A stretch of 18,357 nt of DNA from JAFGHJ01 sp964606065 (GTDB taxonomy: Bacteria; Hydrothermota; UBA3072). A program made the position numbers and the translations under genes. Below, piece after piece: positions 1 to 7,575 of the stretch (position 1 is its first letter; each line of letters begins with the position of its first letter). The notes below the pieces were generated by a model. The model searched no databases. It was given only the letters and a program-made list of their open reading frames with translations, and had not been told where the DNA came from. The DNA lies in assembly GCA_964606065.1 (NCBI GenBank), contig CAZSEX010000039.1, positions 1-18,357 of the forward strand, read 5' to 3'.

Positions 1-705
1 AGTAGTATAATCCCAAACATCCCAATAACGGTGCTCATATATTTTTCCTCCCTCACATATCCGAAGCCAACTACCAGACGGAATTTTCTTTATTCCATCA
101 AAAAGCGTTTGAGGTGACGGAACACACAAAAAAGACAAATAATGATAAAAAGCCTCTTCGTTTACACCGAATTTATGGTTAGGATTCTGTAAGATAGCTT
201 TTATTTCAGATGCAAAAACTATGTAATCACCATAGTTGCTGTAGTAAAGCGGTTTTATGCCAAGACGATCTCGTATCAACCATAATTCTCGAGCCTTAGC
301 ATTCCATAAGGCTATAGCAAACATCCCTCGAAATTTCTTTACACAGTCTATCCCCCATTCTTCGAAAGCATGCAGGATAACTTCTGTATCCGAATGGTCA
401 GTCTTCCAACTGTATCCTCCAATCTCTTCTAACTCAGTCCGGATTTCCTTGTGATTATAAATTTCACCGTTGAATACTATCCAAAGAGAACCATCTTTAT
501 TCGACATCGGCTGATTTGCACTTTTAGAAAGGTCTATTATTGCCAATCGCCGAAAACCAAGACCTACCTTACGGTCAGGAGATATCCAGGTACCTTTATC
601 ATCTGGGCCCCGATGAATCATAGTATCCCGCATTTTACAAATTAACGGTTCTGAGACCTGAAACATTTGCTTAGAATAATTAAATATTCCAACAATTCCA
701 CACAT
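1..705 (-). CDS. asnB: Asparagine synthetase (glutamine-hydrolysing), N-terminal part, cut by window edge
   Basis: The first 235 codons of a class II glutamine amidotransferase / asparagine synthetase read without a stop to the left edge; the gene continues outside the window. The protein begins MCGIVGIF, so Cys2 is the N-terminal nucleophile that takes ammonia from glutamine after Met removal. Other family motifs are HRGPDD (31-36), RRLAIIDLS (52-60), NGEIYN (79-84), the SDTE turn (105-108) and RDRLGIKPLYY (145-155). The ATP-dependent synthetase domain is only beginning at the edge (IPSG and a YWD motif). No Shine-Dalgarno is visible. The MCGIVG motif fixes the start. As the last gene after three nucleotide-sugar genes on the same strand, it may amidate a sugar uronic acid in the glycan rather than make free asparagine; this is inferred from similar polysaccharide clusters, not shown by the sequence. 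Confidence 0.93.
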   Translation of the reverse strand, partial: MCGIVGIFNYSKQMFQVSEPLICKMRDTMIHRGPDDKGTWISPDRKVGLGFRRLAIIDLSKSANQPMSNKDGSLWIVFNGEIYNHKEIRTELEEIGGYSWKTDHSDTEVILHAFEEWGIDCVKKFRGMFAIALWNAKARELWLIRDRLGIKPLYYSNYGDYIVFASEIKAILQNPNHKFGVNEEAFYHYLSFLCVPSPQTLFDGIKKIPSGSWLRICEGGKIYEHRYWDVWDYTT

Positions 706-716
706 AAATATTAACC

Positions 717-722
717 ATTATA
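717..722 (-). promoter_or_regulatory. Possible -10 box for asnB
   Basis: A perfect TATAAT on the minus strand ends 11 bases before the asnB ATG, the near-leaderless arrangement seen at other genes here. The expected -35 position 16-18 bp upstream is poor (TTCCGA). A TTGACG at 761-766 is followed 16 bp later only by CCGAAT. The promoter is therefore less certain than the others. Confidence 0.3.
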
Positions 723-861
723 TACAACTGGTCTAACTATTCGGAAAGTGGGTTCGAATACGTCAATAATCACTTCACATAACATAATCAGTAAGCCTAT
801 TTTTCCGAACATTTCCAACTTTCCAAAAGGTCTTTAAGAAATTTCCTCCTCATAAGACAAA

Positions 862-2997
862 TTAAGACTCTCGGACTTCTTTATCTATTAAAAAACTGAG
901 TTTTGTCGTCTCTACAATTTCATCAAATGAAATTAGATTTTGTTTACCTTCTTGTATCGCTAAACCAAGCTCTTTTAATTCTTCCAAATGTCCTTTGTCC
1001 TGCCTGCCCTGCCATCCTCTTATATTCTTCCCATAAATATCCAACCGTTTAAAATCATCTATCACAAGAACTTTATTTTCACTGTATATCTCTATGTATT
1101 CCTTACTCATGTCTTTTGATCCCATAGTAGTATATATCAAAGAACATATCGAACCATCCTGATATTTAACGTTTGCGATGAAATTTTCAACAGGAGAGAT
1201 ATGTTCTGCATTTGACGATATGTTGCTTACATCTACTGACTCTACCTCATTTTTAGTGAAATATCTAAAAAGATCCAGCATATGACATCCTTCTCCTATT
1301 ATTCTTCCTCCACCTTCTTTCGTGTGCGCCCAGTGATTAAGAGGTACATAACCGGCATTAACTCTGTAAACTACAATAATAGGATTTTCTCTTTCCTTTA
1401 TAATATCAACCACCCTGGTCACGGAAGGAGAAAATCTTCTGTTAAAGCCCACCATTAAAAGGGAATCCGGTTTTTTATAAGTTTTAATAATATCATTTAA
1501 TTCCTTTTCATTCAATGCAAGCGGTTTTTCAACGAAAACGTTTTTACCAGCTTTAAGTGCATCGATAACTATTCGGGAATGTAAATTGTGCCTTGTTGTA
1601 ATAAAAATCAGGTCTATCGCATTATCCTTCAAAACCTCTTTATAATCGGTCGAACAATATCCGACACCGAACTTATCTGCGATTTTCCTCGCATGTGCTC
1701 CATCTATATCGACCACTGCTGAGAGCGAATACTGGGCAGAAAGACTTTTAAGATTGGGAAGATGAACATTGGTGGCAAAACTGCCGGCACCAATCAAAGC
1801 AACCCTAATTGTATCACCCCGAGTTCTAATTCTCTTGTCTATATCTATTCTTTTATCTAATTTTCGGTCATATTCTTTTTCAATCTCATAATCTAAAATA
1901 ACTGATAATGGACTTCTTTCTTTATCCTGCAATTCACGGTAAGCTCCGGATGCCTGTGATATTTTATATTCTCCTTCCACCAATCTAATAAAATCTACTT
2001 TTTTCTCCGCAATGAGATTAAGATATTCTTTCATATTGCGGTTTTCTGTCCATCTAACATACGGATATGGATAATCAACACCTTTTTCCTCGTAATTGGT
2101 ATCATATCTGCCGGGTCCATAAGAACAGGAGATCAAAAAATCTAATTCTTTCTGATAAAAAGGTTCTCTGTTTATATCCATGCCAACATTTCCAACCACA
2201 ACAACCCTGCCTTTCTTCCTTGTAATTTCCAGAGCCATCTGAGTTATTTCGCTGCTTTTTGTTGCAGCAGTTATAATAGTTGCATCGACACCATAACCTT
2301 CAGTAAAATTTTTGACTTCTTCCTGAACATTTACTCTTTTTACTACAAAACCTTTATCCATTCCAAATTCTACCGCTTTTTTTACTCGTTCCGTCTTTAT
2401 ATCGAAACCTATTGTTCTACAACCGTTTATTCTTAACAACTGTATGGTTATTTGTCCCAGTAATCCGAGTCCAATAACGGCAATGTATTCTCCAAGCTGC
2501 GGATTACACCTCCTTATCCCCTGCAAAGCAATACTGCCGAGGGTTACAGATGCTGCCTGTTTAAGAGTGCATCCTTCAGGTACTCTTACGACAAGATTTC
2601 TTGGAACACTCACAATTTCCGCATGATATGCTCTACCTGCACCCCCGCAGGCTACACGGTCGCCCTTTTTTATATCAGAAACATTCTTTCCTACTTGAAT
2701 TACATACCCTGAACAGGAATATCCCGGAGTTAATATTCCTCCACTCTGGCTCTTTATAACATCCACTGTTTTTTTTATACCTTTGCCTTTAAGAAAATCA
2801 ATCACTTTCTTAACTTTTTTCGGATTCTTCAAAGCCTTGTTTATTAGAGATTCTTCCGTTTTCTTAACCCCGGATAATTCCGTTCCCGTACTTATAACCG
2901 AATATGCCACTTCGACTAACACGCTATTTTCTTCGACTAAAGGAGCGGGAACATCCTCGATCAAAACTTTACCCTTTTTTATAAAAACCTGTTTCAT
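862..2997 (-). CDS. Bi-domain oxidoreductase: zinc-type alcohol dehydrogenase fused to Gfo/Idh/MocA oxidoreductase
   Basis: A 711-residue fusion of two dehydrogenases. Residues 1 to about 365 form a medium-chain dehydrogenase (GroES-like fold, then a Rossmann fold with GLGLLG at 176-181 and the acid of GFD at 199). Residues 395-711 form a Gfo/Idh/MocA oxidoreductase, with a second Rossmann motif GAGSFA (403-408), the catalytic-lysine motif EKP (490-492) and GEGCHMLD (568-575). A GAGGAG Shine-Dalgarno 6 bases before the ATG (3004-3009) decides the start. Such bi-domain proteins are typical of polysaccharide clusters and are thought to oxidise or reduce a sugar or sugar nucleotide; the substrate cannot be read from the sequence. 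It lies 179 bp after wecB on the same strand with no clear promoter of its own, so it may be read through from wbpA. Confidence 0.9.
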   Translation of the reverse strand: MKQVFIKKGKVLIEDVPAPLVEENSVLVEVAYSVISTGTELSGVKKTEESLINKALKNPKKVKKVIDFLKGKGIKKTVDVIKSQSGGILTPGYSCSGYVIQVGKNVSDIKKGDRVACGGAGRAYHAEIVSVPRNLVVRVPEGCTLKQAASVTLGSIALQGIRRCNPQLGEYIAVIGLGLLGQITIQLLRINGCRTIGFDIKTERVKKAVEFGMDKGFVVKRVNVQEEVKNFTEGYGVDATIITAATKSSEITQMALEITRKKGRVVVVGNVGMDINREPFYQKELDFLISCSYGPGRYDTNYEEKGVDYPYPYVRWTENRNMKEYLNLIAEKKVDFIRLVEGEYKISQASGAYRELQDKERSPLSVILDYEIEKEYDRKLDKRIDIDKRIRTRGDTIRVALIGAGSFATNVHLPNLKSLSAQYSLSAVVDIDGAHARKIADKFGVGYCSTDYKEVLKDNAIDLIFITTRHNLHSRIVIDALKAGKNVFVEKPLALNEKELNDIIKTYKKPDSLLMVGFNRRFSPSVTRVVDIIKERENPIIVVYRVNAGYVPLNHWAHTKEGGGRIIGEGCHMLDLFRYFTKNEVESVDVSNISSNAEHISPVENFIANVKYQDGSICSLIYTTMGSKDMSKEYIEIYSENKVLVIDDFKRLDIYGKNIRGWQGRQDKGHLEELKELGLAIQEGKQNLISFDEIVETTKLSFLIDKEVRES

Positions 2998-3176
2998 AAT
3001 GCTCTCCTCGACTTAGAAAAACCAATAACTATCAAACTTCACTCTTCTTTTTATTATGAAAATTTTCACATTTATTCTCTATACAAACATAAAAAACAAA
3101 CTTTCGAAGAATTATTTTTTTACCTCTAATAATTAAAAAATAAATTTTTGCTCCATGCGCATTACAAATTTTCCAT

Positions 3177-4262
3177 TTAATCAATATCATCGCGAAAAAC
3201 TTCGATTATTCTCTCAGCAGTCTTACCATCCCACAAAGGCATGCCCCTTGCCACCTTCTGCTTACCTTCTAATATTTTCAAAGATTCTTCAATAATAATG
3301 TCGGGATCAACACCGACCAAAACATTAGTACCCCTTGTTATTGTAAAAGGTCTTTCTGTATTTTCTCTTATTGTCAAACACGGTATATTCAAATAAGTGG
3401 TTTCTTGCTGAATGCTGCCCGAATCTGTCAGAACGAATTTCGAATTCTTATACAATCTTAAAAAATCTCTATATGAAAGCGGATTGGTAATTTTAACATT
3501 ATCACTATCGAATCTTATATTAAATTCTTCCATTCGTTTCCGAGTCCGCGGATGAGCCGGAAATACAATCTTTATTTCTCCGGCAATAGTATTTAAAGCC
3601 TTAACAATACCTTTAAAAACTTTTTCATCATCCACATTACTCGGTCGATGTAAAGTAAGAGCAGCATACTCTCTAACTTTAAGATCCTCAAAAGGAGGAT
3701 TATCTATATCAGGTGTTTTTTCCGTCTCCCGGGTTAAGGTATCTATCATTATATCGCCGACAAGATGGATTCTTTCTTCCGGAATCCCTTCTTTTTTAAG
3801 ATTTTCATTCGCCTCTTCCGCGGGCGTAAAAAGATAATCTGAAATCGCATCGGTAAGAAGTCTGTTGATCTCCTCCGGCATCCTTCTATCAAAACTCCTG
3901 AGACCGGCTTCCACATGGGCTAAAGGTATGTGAAGTTTTACCGCTACTAGCCCGCATGCTATTGTTGAGTTTACATCACCCACCACAACAATAATATCTC
4001 CTCCCTCATCCACAATGAACTTCTCAAATCTTTTCATTATCTCGCCGGTTTGTTCTCCATGAGTACCCGATCCTACTTCCAGATTCACATCCGGTTCCCT
4101 TATGCCAAGTTCATCGAAAAACCATTGCGACATATTATCATCATAATGTTGTCCCGTATGAACGAGAACCTGCTCGATATTATCATATCTAAAAGCGGCC
4201 CTCATTATCGGAGCTATTTTCATAAAATTAGGCCTGGCTCCAACCACATGAATAAGCTTCAT
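3177..4262 (-). CDS. wecB: UDP-N-acetylglucosamine 2-epimerase (non-hydrolysing)
   Basis: A full-length, 361-residue epimerase that interconverts UDP-GlcNAc and UDP-ManNAc in the cytoplasm. Motifs in order: VVGARPNFMKIAPI (6-19, with Arg10), HTGQHYDDNM (35-44), VVGDVNST (93-100, with the conserved Asp96), HVEAGLRS (116-123, Glu118), RMPEEINR (127-134), LTLHRPSNVD (202-211, His205) and the UDP-binding loop TDSGSIQQE (279-287), followed by RENTERPFT (299-307). The ATG follows the stop of the upstream dehydrogenase with no bases between (TAAATG on the minus strand), which implies translational coupling. The pair could feed ManNAc-uronic acid synthesis. A WbpI-type enzyme acting on a diacetamido uronic acid is an alternative I cannot exclude from motifs alone. 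Confidence 0.93.
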   Translation of the reverse strand: MKLIHVVGARPNFMKIAPIMRAAFRYDNIEQVLVHTGQHYDDNMSQWFFDELGIREPDVNLEVGSGTHGEQTGEIMKRFEKFIVDEGGDIIVVVGDVNSTIACGLVAVKLHIPLAHVEAGLRSFDRRMPEEINRLLTDAISDYLFTPAEEANENLKKEGIPEERIHLVGDIMIDTLTRETEKTPDIDNPPFEDLKVREYAALTLHRPSNVDDEKVFKGIVKALNTIAGEIKIVFPAHPRTRKRMEEFNIRFDSDNVKITNPLSYRDFLRLYKNSKFVLTDSGSIQQETTYLNIPCLTIRENTERPFTITRGTNVLVGVDPDIIIEESLKILEGKQKVARGMPLWDGKTAERIIEVFRDDID

Positions 4263-5564
4263 TTATGCTCTGAAAATTTTATGATTTTTAATACCGGAAA
4301 GAGCGTTGCGCGTATCTACAACAACAGAAGAATTATCGACGATATTTTTGTAATCGACGCCGGAATGAGCTGTCACTATAACGACCGCATCCTGCTCCTT
4401 TAGTAACTCTTCTGTCAATTTCACCGAACTCATCACTAAATCTGTTTGCCTCATATTATATATCTGAAGAATATACGGGTCATAATAGGATACCTCCGCC
4501 CCACCTTCCTGAAGCAATTCAATTATCTTAATACCAGGAGATTCTCTCGAGTCATCGATATCCTTTTTATAAGCCACCCCAATGACAAGAACTTTAGAAC
4601 CTTTAAGGGACCTTTTATTTTTATTTAAAGCAGATATGGTTCTCATTACAACATATTCGGGCATCATTGTATTAATCTCACCTGCCAGTTCAATAAATCT
4701 GGTATTAATTCCGAACTTCCGCGCTTTCCAGGAAAGATAAAAAGGATCTATTGGAATACAATGCCCTCCAAGACCGGGCCCAGGATAAAAAGGCGTAAAA
4801 CCAAAAGGCTTGGTCTTTGCAGCCTCGATTACTTCCCACACATTTATTCCCATTTTATCAAATATAATCTTAAGCTCGTTTACAAGAGCGATATTTACAG
4901 AACGGTAAGTATTTTCCAATATTTTTGTAGCTTCTGCCACTTCTGCAGATGAAACCTCCACAATTTCATCAAAAATTGTTTTATAAATTTCCACAACTTT
5001 CTTTCTCGACTGTTTAGTAAGACCTCCAATTACTTTAGGAATGTTTTTCGTTGTGAATTTCTCATTACCCGGATCTTCTCTTTCCGGAGAAAACGCAAGG
5101 TAAAATTCCATATCTAATTTATTTCCACCGGTCTCTAATACCGGAAGTAAAATTTCTCTGGTAGTACCGGGATAAACAGTGGATTCAAGAACAACTACCG
5201 TTCCCTGCTTTATGTTTTCCGCTACCGTCCTGGCCGAATTCTCGACAAATGAAAGATCCGGTTGACGGTATTTATCCAGCGGAGTGGGCACACAGATAGA
5301 AATTAAATCGACTTCATTTATTCTTGAAAAATCGGCAGTCGGAGTAAAAAGACCGGAATTAAAAAATTCTTTGACCCTGTCTTCCCTTATATGTTTTAAA
5401 TAAATTCCTCCGTTAGAAAGCCTGTCGATTTTTTTAACATCTATGTCGAAACCTATCGTTTTGTAACCGGAACGAACAAATTCCATCGCCAGAGGCAATC
5501 CAACATAACCCAGACCGATTACCCCGAGAACTTTTCCTTTCCTTACTTCCTCATCGTTTTTCAT
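4263..5564 (-). CDS. wbpA: UDP-N-acetyl-hexosamine 6-dehydrogenase (WbpA/WecC family)
   Basis: A 433-residue nucleotide-sugar dehydrogenase, which oxidises C6 of a UDP-sugar to the uronic acid with two NAD. Motifs: N-terminal Rossmann GLGYVG (17-22), CVPTPLD (91-97), ESTVYPGTT (127-135), FSPEREDPGN (158-167), GPGLGGHCIPIDPF (262-275) with the catalytic Cys269, and the C-terminal UDP-binding motif AYKKDIDDSRESP (331-343). The SPEREDPGN and HCIPIDPFYL forms resemble WbpA/TviB-type UDP-GlcNAc dehydrogenases more than UDP-glucose dehydrogenase. With the epimerase next door the product could also be UDP-ManNAcA, so the symbol is tentative. It is the first gene of the polysaccharide operon, with its own consensus promoter whose -10 box ends six bases before the ATG. 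There is no Shine-Dalgarno. Confidence 0.88.
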   Translation of the reverse strand: MKNDEEVRKGKVLGVIGLGYVGLPLAMEFVRSGYKTIGFDIDVKKIDRLSNGGIYLKHIREDRVKEFFNSGLFTPTADFSRINEVDLISICVPTPLDKYRQPDLSFVENSARTVAENIKQGTVVVLESTVYPGTTREILLPVLETGGNKLDMEFYLAFSPEREDPGNEKFTTKNIPKVIGGLTKQSRKKVVEIYKTIFDEIVEVSSAEVAEATKILENTYRSVNIALVNELKIIFDKMGINVWEVIEAAKTKPFGFTPFYPGPGLGGHCIPIDPFYLSWKARKFGINTRFIELAGEINTMMPEYVVMRTISALNKNKRSLKGSKVLVIGVAYKKDIDDSRESPGIKIIELLQEGGAEVSYYDPYILQIYNMRQTDLVMSSVKLTEELLKEQDAVVIVTAHSGVDYKNIVDNSSVVVDTRNALSGIKNHKIFRA

Positions 5565-5570
5565 AGATTC

Positions 5571-5598
5571 AATATATTACTACTTTCCTTTGTGTCAA
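5571..5598 (-). promoter_or_regulatory. Promoter of the wbpA-wecB operon, leaderless geometry
   Basis: TTGACA (5593-5598) and TATATT (5571-5576) on the minus strand are separated by exactly 16 bp. Only six bases lie between the -10 box and the ATG at 5564, so transcription should start at or next to the A of AUG. Confidence 0.75.
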
Positions 5599-5630
5599 GA
5601 CTATTTCACCACCCAATCCCAATTCCAACC

Positions 5631-5664
5631 ACAAGATTACACAAGATTAACTCAAGATTTTTTG
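5631..5664 (+). repeat. Dispersed 'ACAAGATTA' degenerate tandem repeat, left copy
   Basis: About three imperfect tandem units of ACAAGATTA / ACTCAAGATT. The 17-base core AGATTAACTCAAGATTT (5644-5660) recurs exactly, in inverted orientation, at 6865-6881 on the other side of the methyltransferase gene. Confidence 0.7.
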
Positions 5665-5699
5665 TTATTTAAAAACCTCACAACACACCAAAATATTGA

Positions 5700-5724
5700 A
5701 CCGCAGAGCACATAGAGAAAAAAC
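5700..5724 (+). repeat. Dispersed 'CCGCAGAG' repeat, copy 1
   Basis: A degenerate copy (ACCGCAGAGCACATAGAG) of the family that is clearer at 7462-7496 and 9926-9961 and inverted at 6828-6863. It lies in intergenic DNA and cannot be read as part of any gene here. Confidence 0.6.
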
Positions 5725-5869
5725 GAACACAGTGTTTTATTTTTATTATAAGGTAATTAGTGGCCCTTTCAACTAGCACATTTAACTTTTACAGAAAATA
5801 TAGCACTTAACCTCTTCGTGCAAAAGCTCTAAGACAATTTAAGGAATAACATACCTTACCTAACAGTAC

Positions 5870-5897
5870 TTGATTTTGAAGTATTTTTTAATATATT
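5870..5897 (+). promoter_or_regulatory. Promoter of the first methyltransferase gene, near-leaderless
   Basis: TTGATT (5870-5875) and TATATT (5892-5897) with a 16-bp spacer. Nine bases separate the -10 box from the ATG at 5907, so any 5' leader would be only about three bases. Confidence 0.6.
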
Positions 5898-5906
5898 CAA
5901 GAAAAT

Positions 5907-6725
5907 ATGCATGAATATTTTAATAATATAAGGAGAATTCTCAAAACAATAGATAATCCTTTAAAAAGAAAGGAAAACATTTCTGAAAAGGATAGGATTG
6001 AAAGAGAATTTTATGATAAAGAAGCAGAAAAGTATTTGTTAAATTTTGACGAAAAGTTATTCCTATATGACGAAAACGAATTCTTTCCTCAGAGACATAA
6101 ATTCTTTTACTCACTATTAGAAGATGTTAAAAGTAAACATATACTTGATTGCTGTTGCGGGTGTGGTTTTACTTCGGTAAAACTCGCAAAGCGAGGAGCA
6201 TTAATAACAGGTATAGATATATCTCCTATGATGATAAAAGTTGCAAAAAAGAACGCTGAATTTAATAACGTCTCTAAATCTATAAATTTTAAAGCCATGT
6301 CCGTTCAGGATATGTCGTTCGATGACAATACATTCGACTACGTAGTTAGTCTGGTAGGTTTACATCACTTGAATTTAGAAATGGCAGGTAAAGAAATCAG
6401 GCGTGTATTAAAACCGGGAGGAAAAGCTATTTTCCTGGAACCAAGAATTCCCTTCAGGTGGATTATGGTTTTTAGAAGTTTAATTCCTAAAATCTGTGAT
6501 GAATCCCCGGGAGGGGGTTCATTAAGCGATAAAGAAGTTTATGGATTTTCCCATAATTTTTCAAATCATAAGATATATTATTTTCAGTTGCTTAGCAAAC
6601 TTTTAAAAATGCCTTTTCTGAATAGATTTCCGACCATCATATACAAACTCGATTCTTTACTCATTAATAAAATTCCGATTTCAAGAAAATTTTGTTGGGC
6701 TTTTGTACTCGAGTTTACAAAATAA
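5907..6725 (+). CDS. Class I SAM-dependent methyltransferase
   Basis: A 272-residue protein with a Methyltransf_11-like core. SAM-binding motif I is ILDCCCGCGFTS (79-90, ending in the GCG turn), the acidic end of strand 2 is GIDIS (102-106), motif post-II is SVQDMSFDDNTFDYV (132-146), then VGLHHLN (150-156), and RRVLKPGGKAIFLEP (165-179) is motif III. The roughly 75 residues before motif I and about 85 after it have no recognised domain. The C-terminal half is rich in basic and hydrophobic residues and may bind the substrate or the membrane. The substrate is unknown; similar proteins methylate sugars, quinones or lipids. There is no Shine-Dalgarno before the ATG, but a promoter sits immediately upstream. 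The gene is bracketed by inverted copies of a composite repeat, which hints that it may be a movable cassette. Confidence 0.87.
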   Translation: MHEYFNNIRRILKTIDNPLKRKENISEKDRIEREFYDKEAEKYLLNFDEKLFLYDENEFFPQRHKFFYSLLEDVKSKHILDCCCGCGFTSVKLAKRGALITGIDISPMMIKVAKKNAEFNNVSKSINFKAMSVQDMSFDDNTFDYVVSLVGLHHLNLEMAGKEIRRVLKPGGKAIFLEPRIPFRWIMVFRSLIPKICDESPGGGSLSDKEVYGFSHNFSNHKIYYFQLLSKLLKMPFLNRFPTIIYKLDSLLINKIPISRKFCWAFVLEFTK

Positions 6726-6798
6726 AAAGCAAACAAATCTATTCTTATCCGCGACGAATTCTATATCTGTAAAAGGTTTTTAAACAATAATAAATCTA

Positions 6799-6826
6799 GT
6801 AAATCCGCGTTAATCTACGTCCTATT
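6799..6826 (-). repeat. Dispersed 'GATTAACGCGGATT' repeat, inverted copy
   Basis: Read on the minus strand this is GGACGTAGATTAACGCGGAT, the same family as the copies at 7776-7806 and 10001-10032. Confidence 0.6.
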
Positions 6827-6827
6827 A

Positions 6828-6863
6828 TCTTTGCGCTCTTTGCCTCTCCGCGAATTGTCTTTT
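6828..6863 (-). repeat. Dispersed 'CCGCAGAG' repeat, inverted copy
   Basis: On the minus strand this reads TTCGCGGAGAGGCAAAGAGC then GCAAAG, matching the period and word content of the plus-strand copies (alternating CGCAGAG/GCAAAG words about 9-10 bases apart). Confidence 0.6.
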
Positions 6864-6864
6864 T

Positions 6865-6900
6865 AAATCTTGAGTTAATCTGAGAAATCGTGTGGTTAAA
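6865..6900 (-). repeat. Dispersed 'ACAAGATTA' repeat, right inverted copy
   Basis: On the minus strand the core AGATTAACTCAAGATTT is an exact 17-base match to 5644-5660, and the flank CACACGATTTCTC extends the same word pattern. Confidence 0.7.
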
Positions 6901-6919
6901 TATTGCAGGGTCGGAGGTA

Positions 6920-6947
6920 TTGACAACTAAGATTAATAATCTAATTT
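6920..6947 (+). promoter_or_regulatory. Promoter of the second methyltransferase-like gene, leaderless geometry
   Basis: A perfect TTGACA (6920-6925), a 16-bp spacer and TAATTT (6942-6947). The ATG at 6955 follows after seven bases. This supports the short start chosen for the gene. Confidence 0.65.
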
Positions 6948-6954
6948 TCTCTCA

Positions 6955-7458
6955 ATGAAAGATAATCTTGCAGCCATTCCGTTTTTTGGACCTGAAAAAA
7001 AAGTAATTGATATTGGATGCTGGGATAATATCGAACCTTCGATAACGCTGGCATCGAATGGAGCAACTGTTTTCGCTATAGACCGTTACCAGAAAATGAC
7101 CCGGTTTAAAGAAAAACTGTTTAATTTCGTAGAAAGCAAAAAAATCAGCGAGGAGATTTCAAAAAAAATAATTCCTGTAAAAGCAAACGCGGTAAACCTG
7201 CCCTTCCCTGAAGAATTTATTGACGGAATACTCTTTTTGTATTCTGTATCCTGGCTCGAGCAATTTGGAACCGAACTTCTTTTAGCCTATAAAGAAGCTA
7301 TGAGAGTTTTAAAATGCGAAGGGCTCATAATAATAACCGAATCGAATATCGAACGAGCTATAACTCAGGAAAGATTCTTGAATACTATGATGAAAACGGA
7401 AAGAAAGGATAACATTGTTATTGGAAAAAAATTCGCTCCCGAAGAAAAACTTTTTTAA
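6955..7458 (+). CDS. Compact methyltransferase-like protein (class I fold)
   Basis: A 167-residue protein with a class I methyltransferase layout: KVIDIGCWDN (16-25) at motif I, FAIDRY (40-45) at the end of strand 2, NAVNLPFPEEFIDGILFLYS (78-97) at motifs post-II/IV, and MRVLKCEGLIIITES (116-130) at motif III. Motif I is altered: the usual GCGxG loop is GCWDN, and the LKPGG turn is LKCEG, so SAM binding may be weakened or changed. The protein is short, since typical family members exceed 200 residues. It lacks the usual N-terminal helices and ends soon after strand 5. The start is supported by the TTGACA promoter just upstream; there is no Shine-Dalgarno. It could be a minimal enzyme, a regulatory homologue or an eroding gene. 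The function is not known. Confidence 0.65.
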   Translation: MKDNLAAIPFFGPEKKVIDIGCWDNIEPSITLASNGATVFAIDRYQKMTRFKEKLFNFVESKKISEEISKKIIPVKANAVNLPFPEEFIDGILFLYSVSWLEQFGTELLLAYKEAMRVLKCEGLIIITESNIERAITQERFLNTMMKTERKDNIVIGKKFAPEEKLF

Positions 7459-7461
7459 TCT

Positions 7462-7496
7462 CACCGCAGAGACGCCAAGAACGCAGAGAAAAAAAA
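7462..7496 (+). repeat. Dispersed 'CCGCAGAG' repeat, best-preserved copy
   Basis: CACCGCAGAGACGCCAAGAA then CGCAGAGAAAAAA: three words of about 10 bases (CGCAGAGA / CGCCAAGAA / CGCAGAGA) in direct tandem. It lies immediately downstream of a stop codon. Confidence 0.75.
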
Positions 7497-7575
7497 TAAA
7501 GGATATGTTTTTATATCACCCAACCCGATCATGCTTTTTATTTTAGGAGGAGAATCTTCTATTTTTCAAATAAAC

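Larger units (their letters stand above)
5565..5906. other. Divergent intergenic spacer with degenerate repeats
   Basis: A 342-bp gene-free gap between the divergent wbpA and the first methyltransferase gene. It holds the wbpA promoter at one end and the methyltransferase promoter at the other. Between them are an ACAAGATTA-type repeat (5631-5664) and a CCGCAGAG-type repeat (5700-5724). Nothing else recognisable was seen. Confidence 0.7.
6726..6954. other. Repeat-filled spacer between the two methyltransferase genes
   Basis: Holds an inverted ACGCAGATTA-type repeat (6799-6826), an inverted CCGCAGAG-type repeat (6828-6863), the inverted 17-base core at 6865-6881, and the promoter of the next gene. 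Confidence 0.65.

Noticed and set aside
749..760. GGGTTCGAATAC resembling a tRNA T-arm
   Set aside because: No acceptor, D or anticodon stems can be paired around it.
4050..4403. 117-codon plus-strand frame over the wecB/wbpA junction
   Set aside because: Overlaps two well-supported genes in antisense, with no ribosome site and no recognisable motif.
4414..4420. TTGACA on the minus strand inside wbpA
   Set aside because: No -10-like hexamer at 15-18 bp downstream; counted as a chance match.
5928..5936. AAGGAGA purine run just inside the first methyltransferase gene, possible site for an internal start
   Set aside because: No ATG, GTG or TTG in frame at a suitable distance. The promoter geometry supports ATG 5907.
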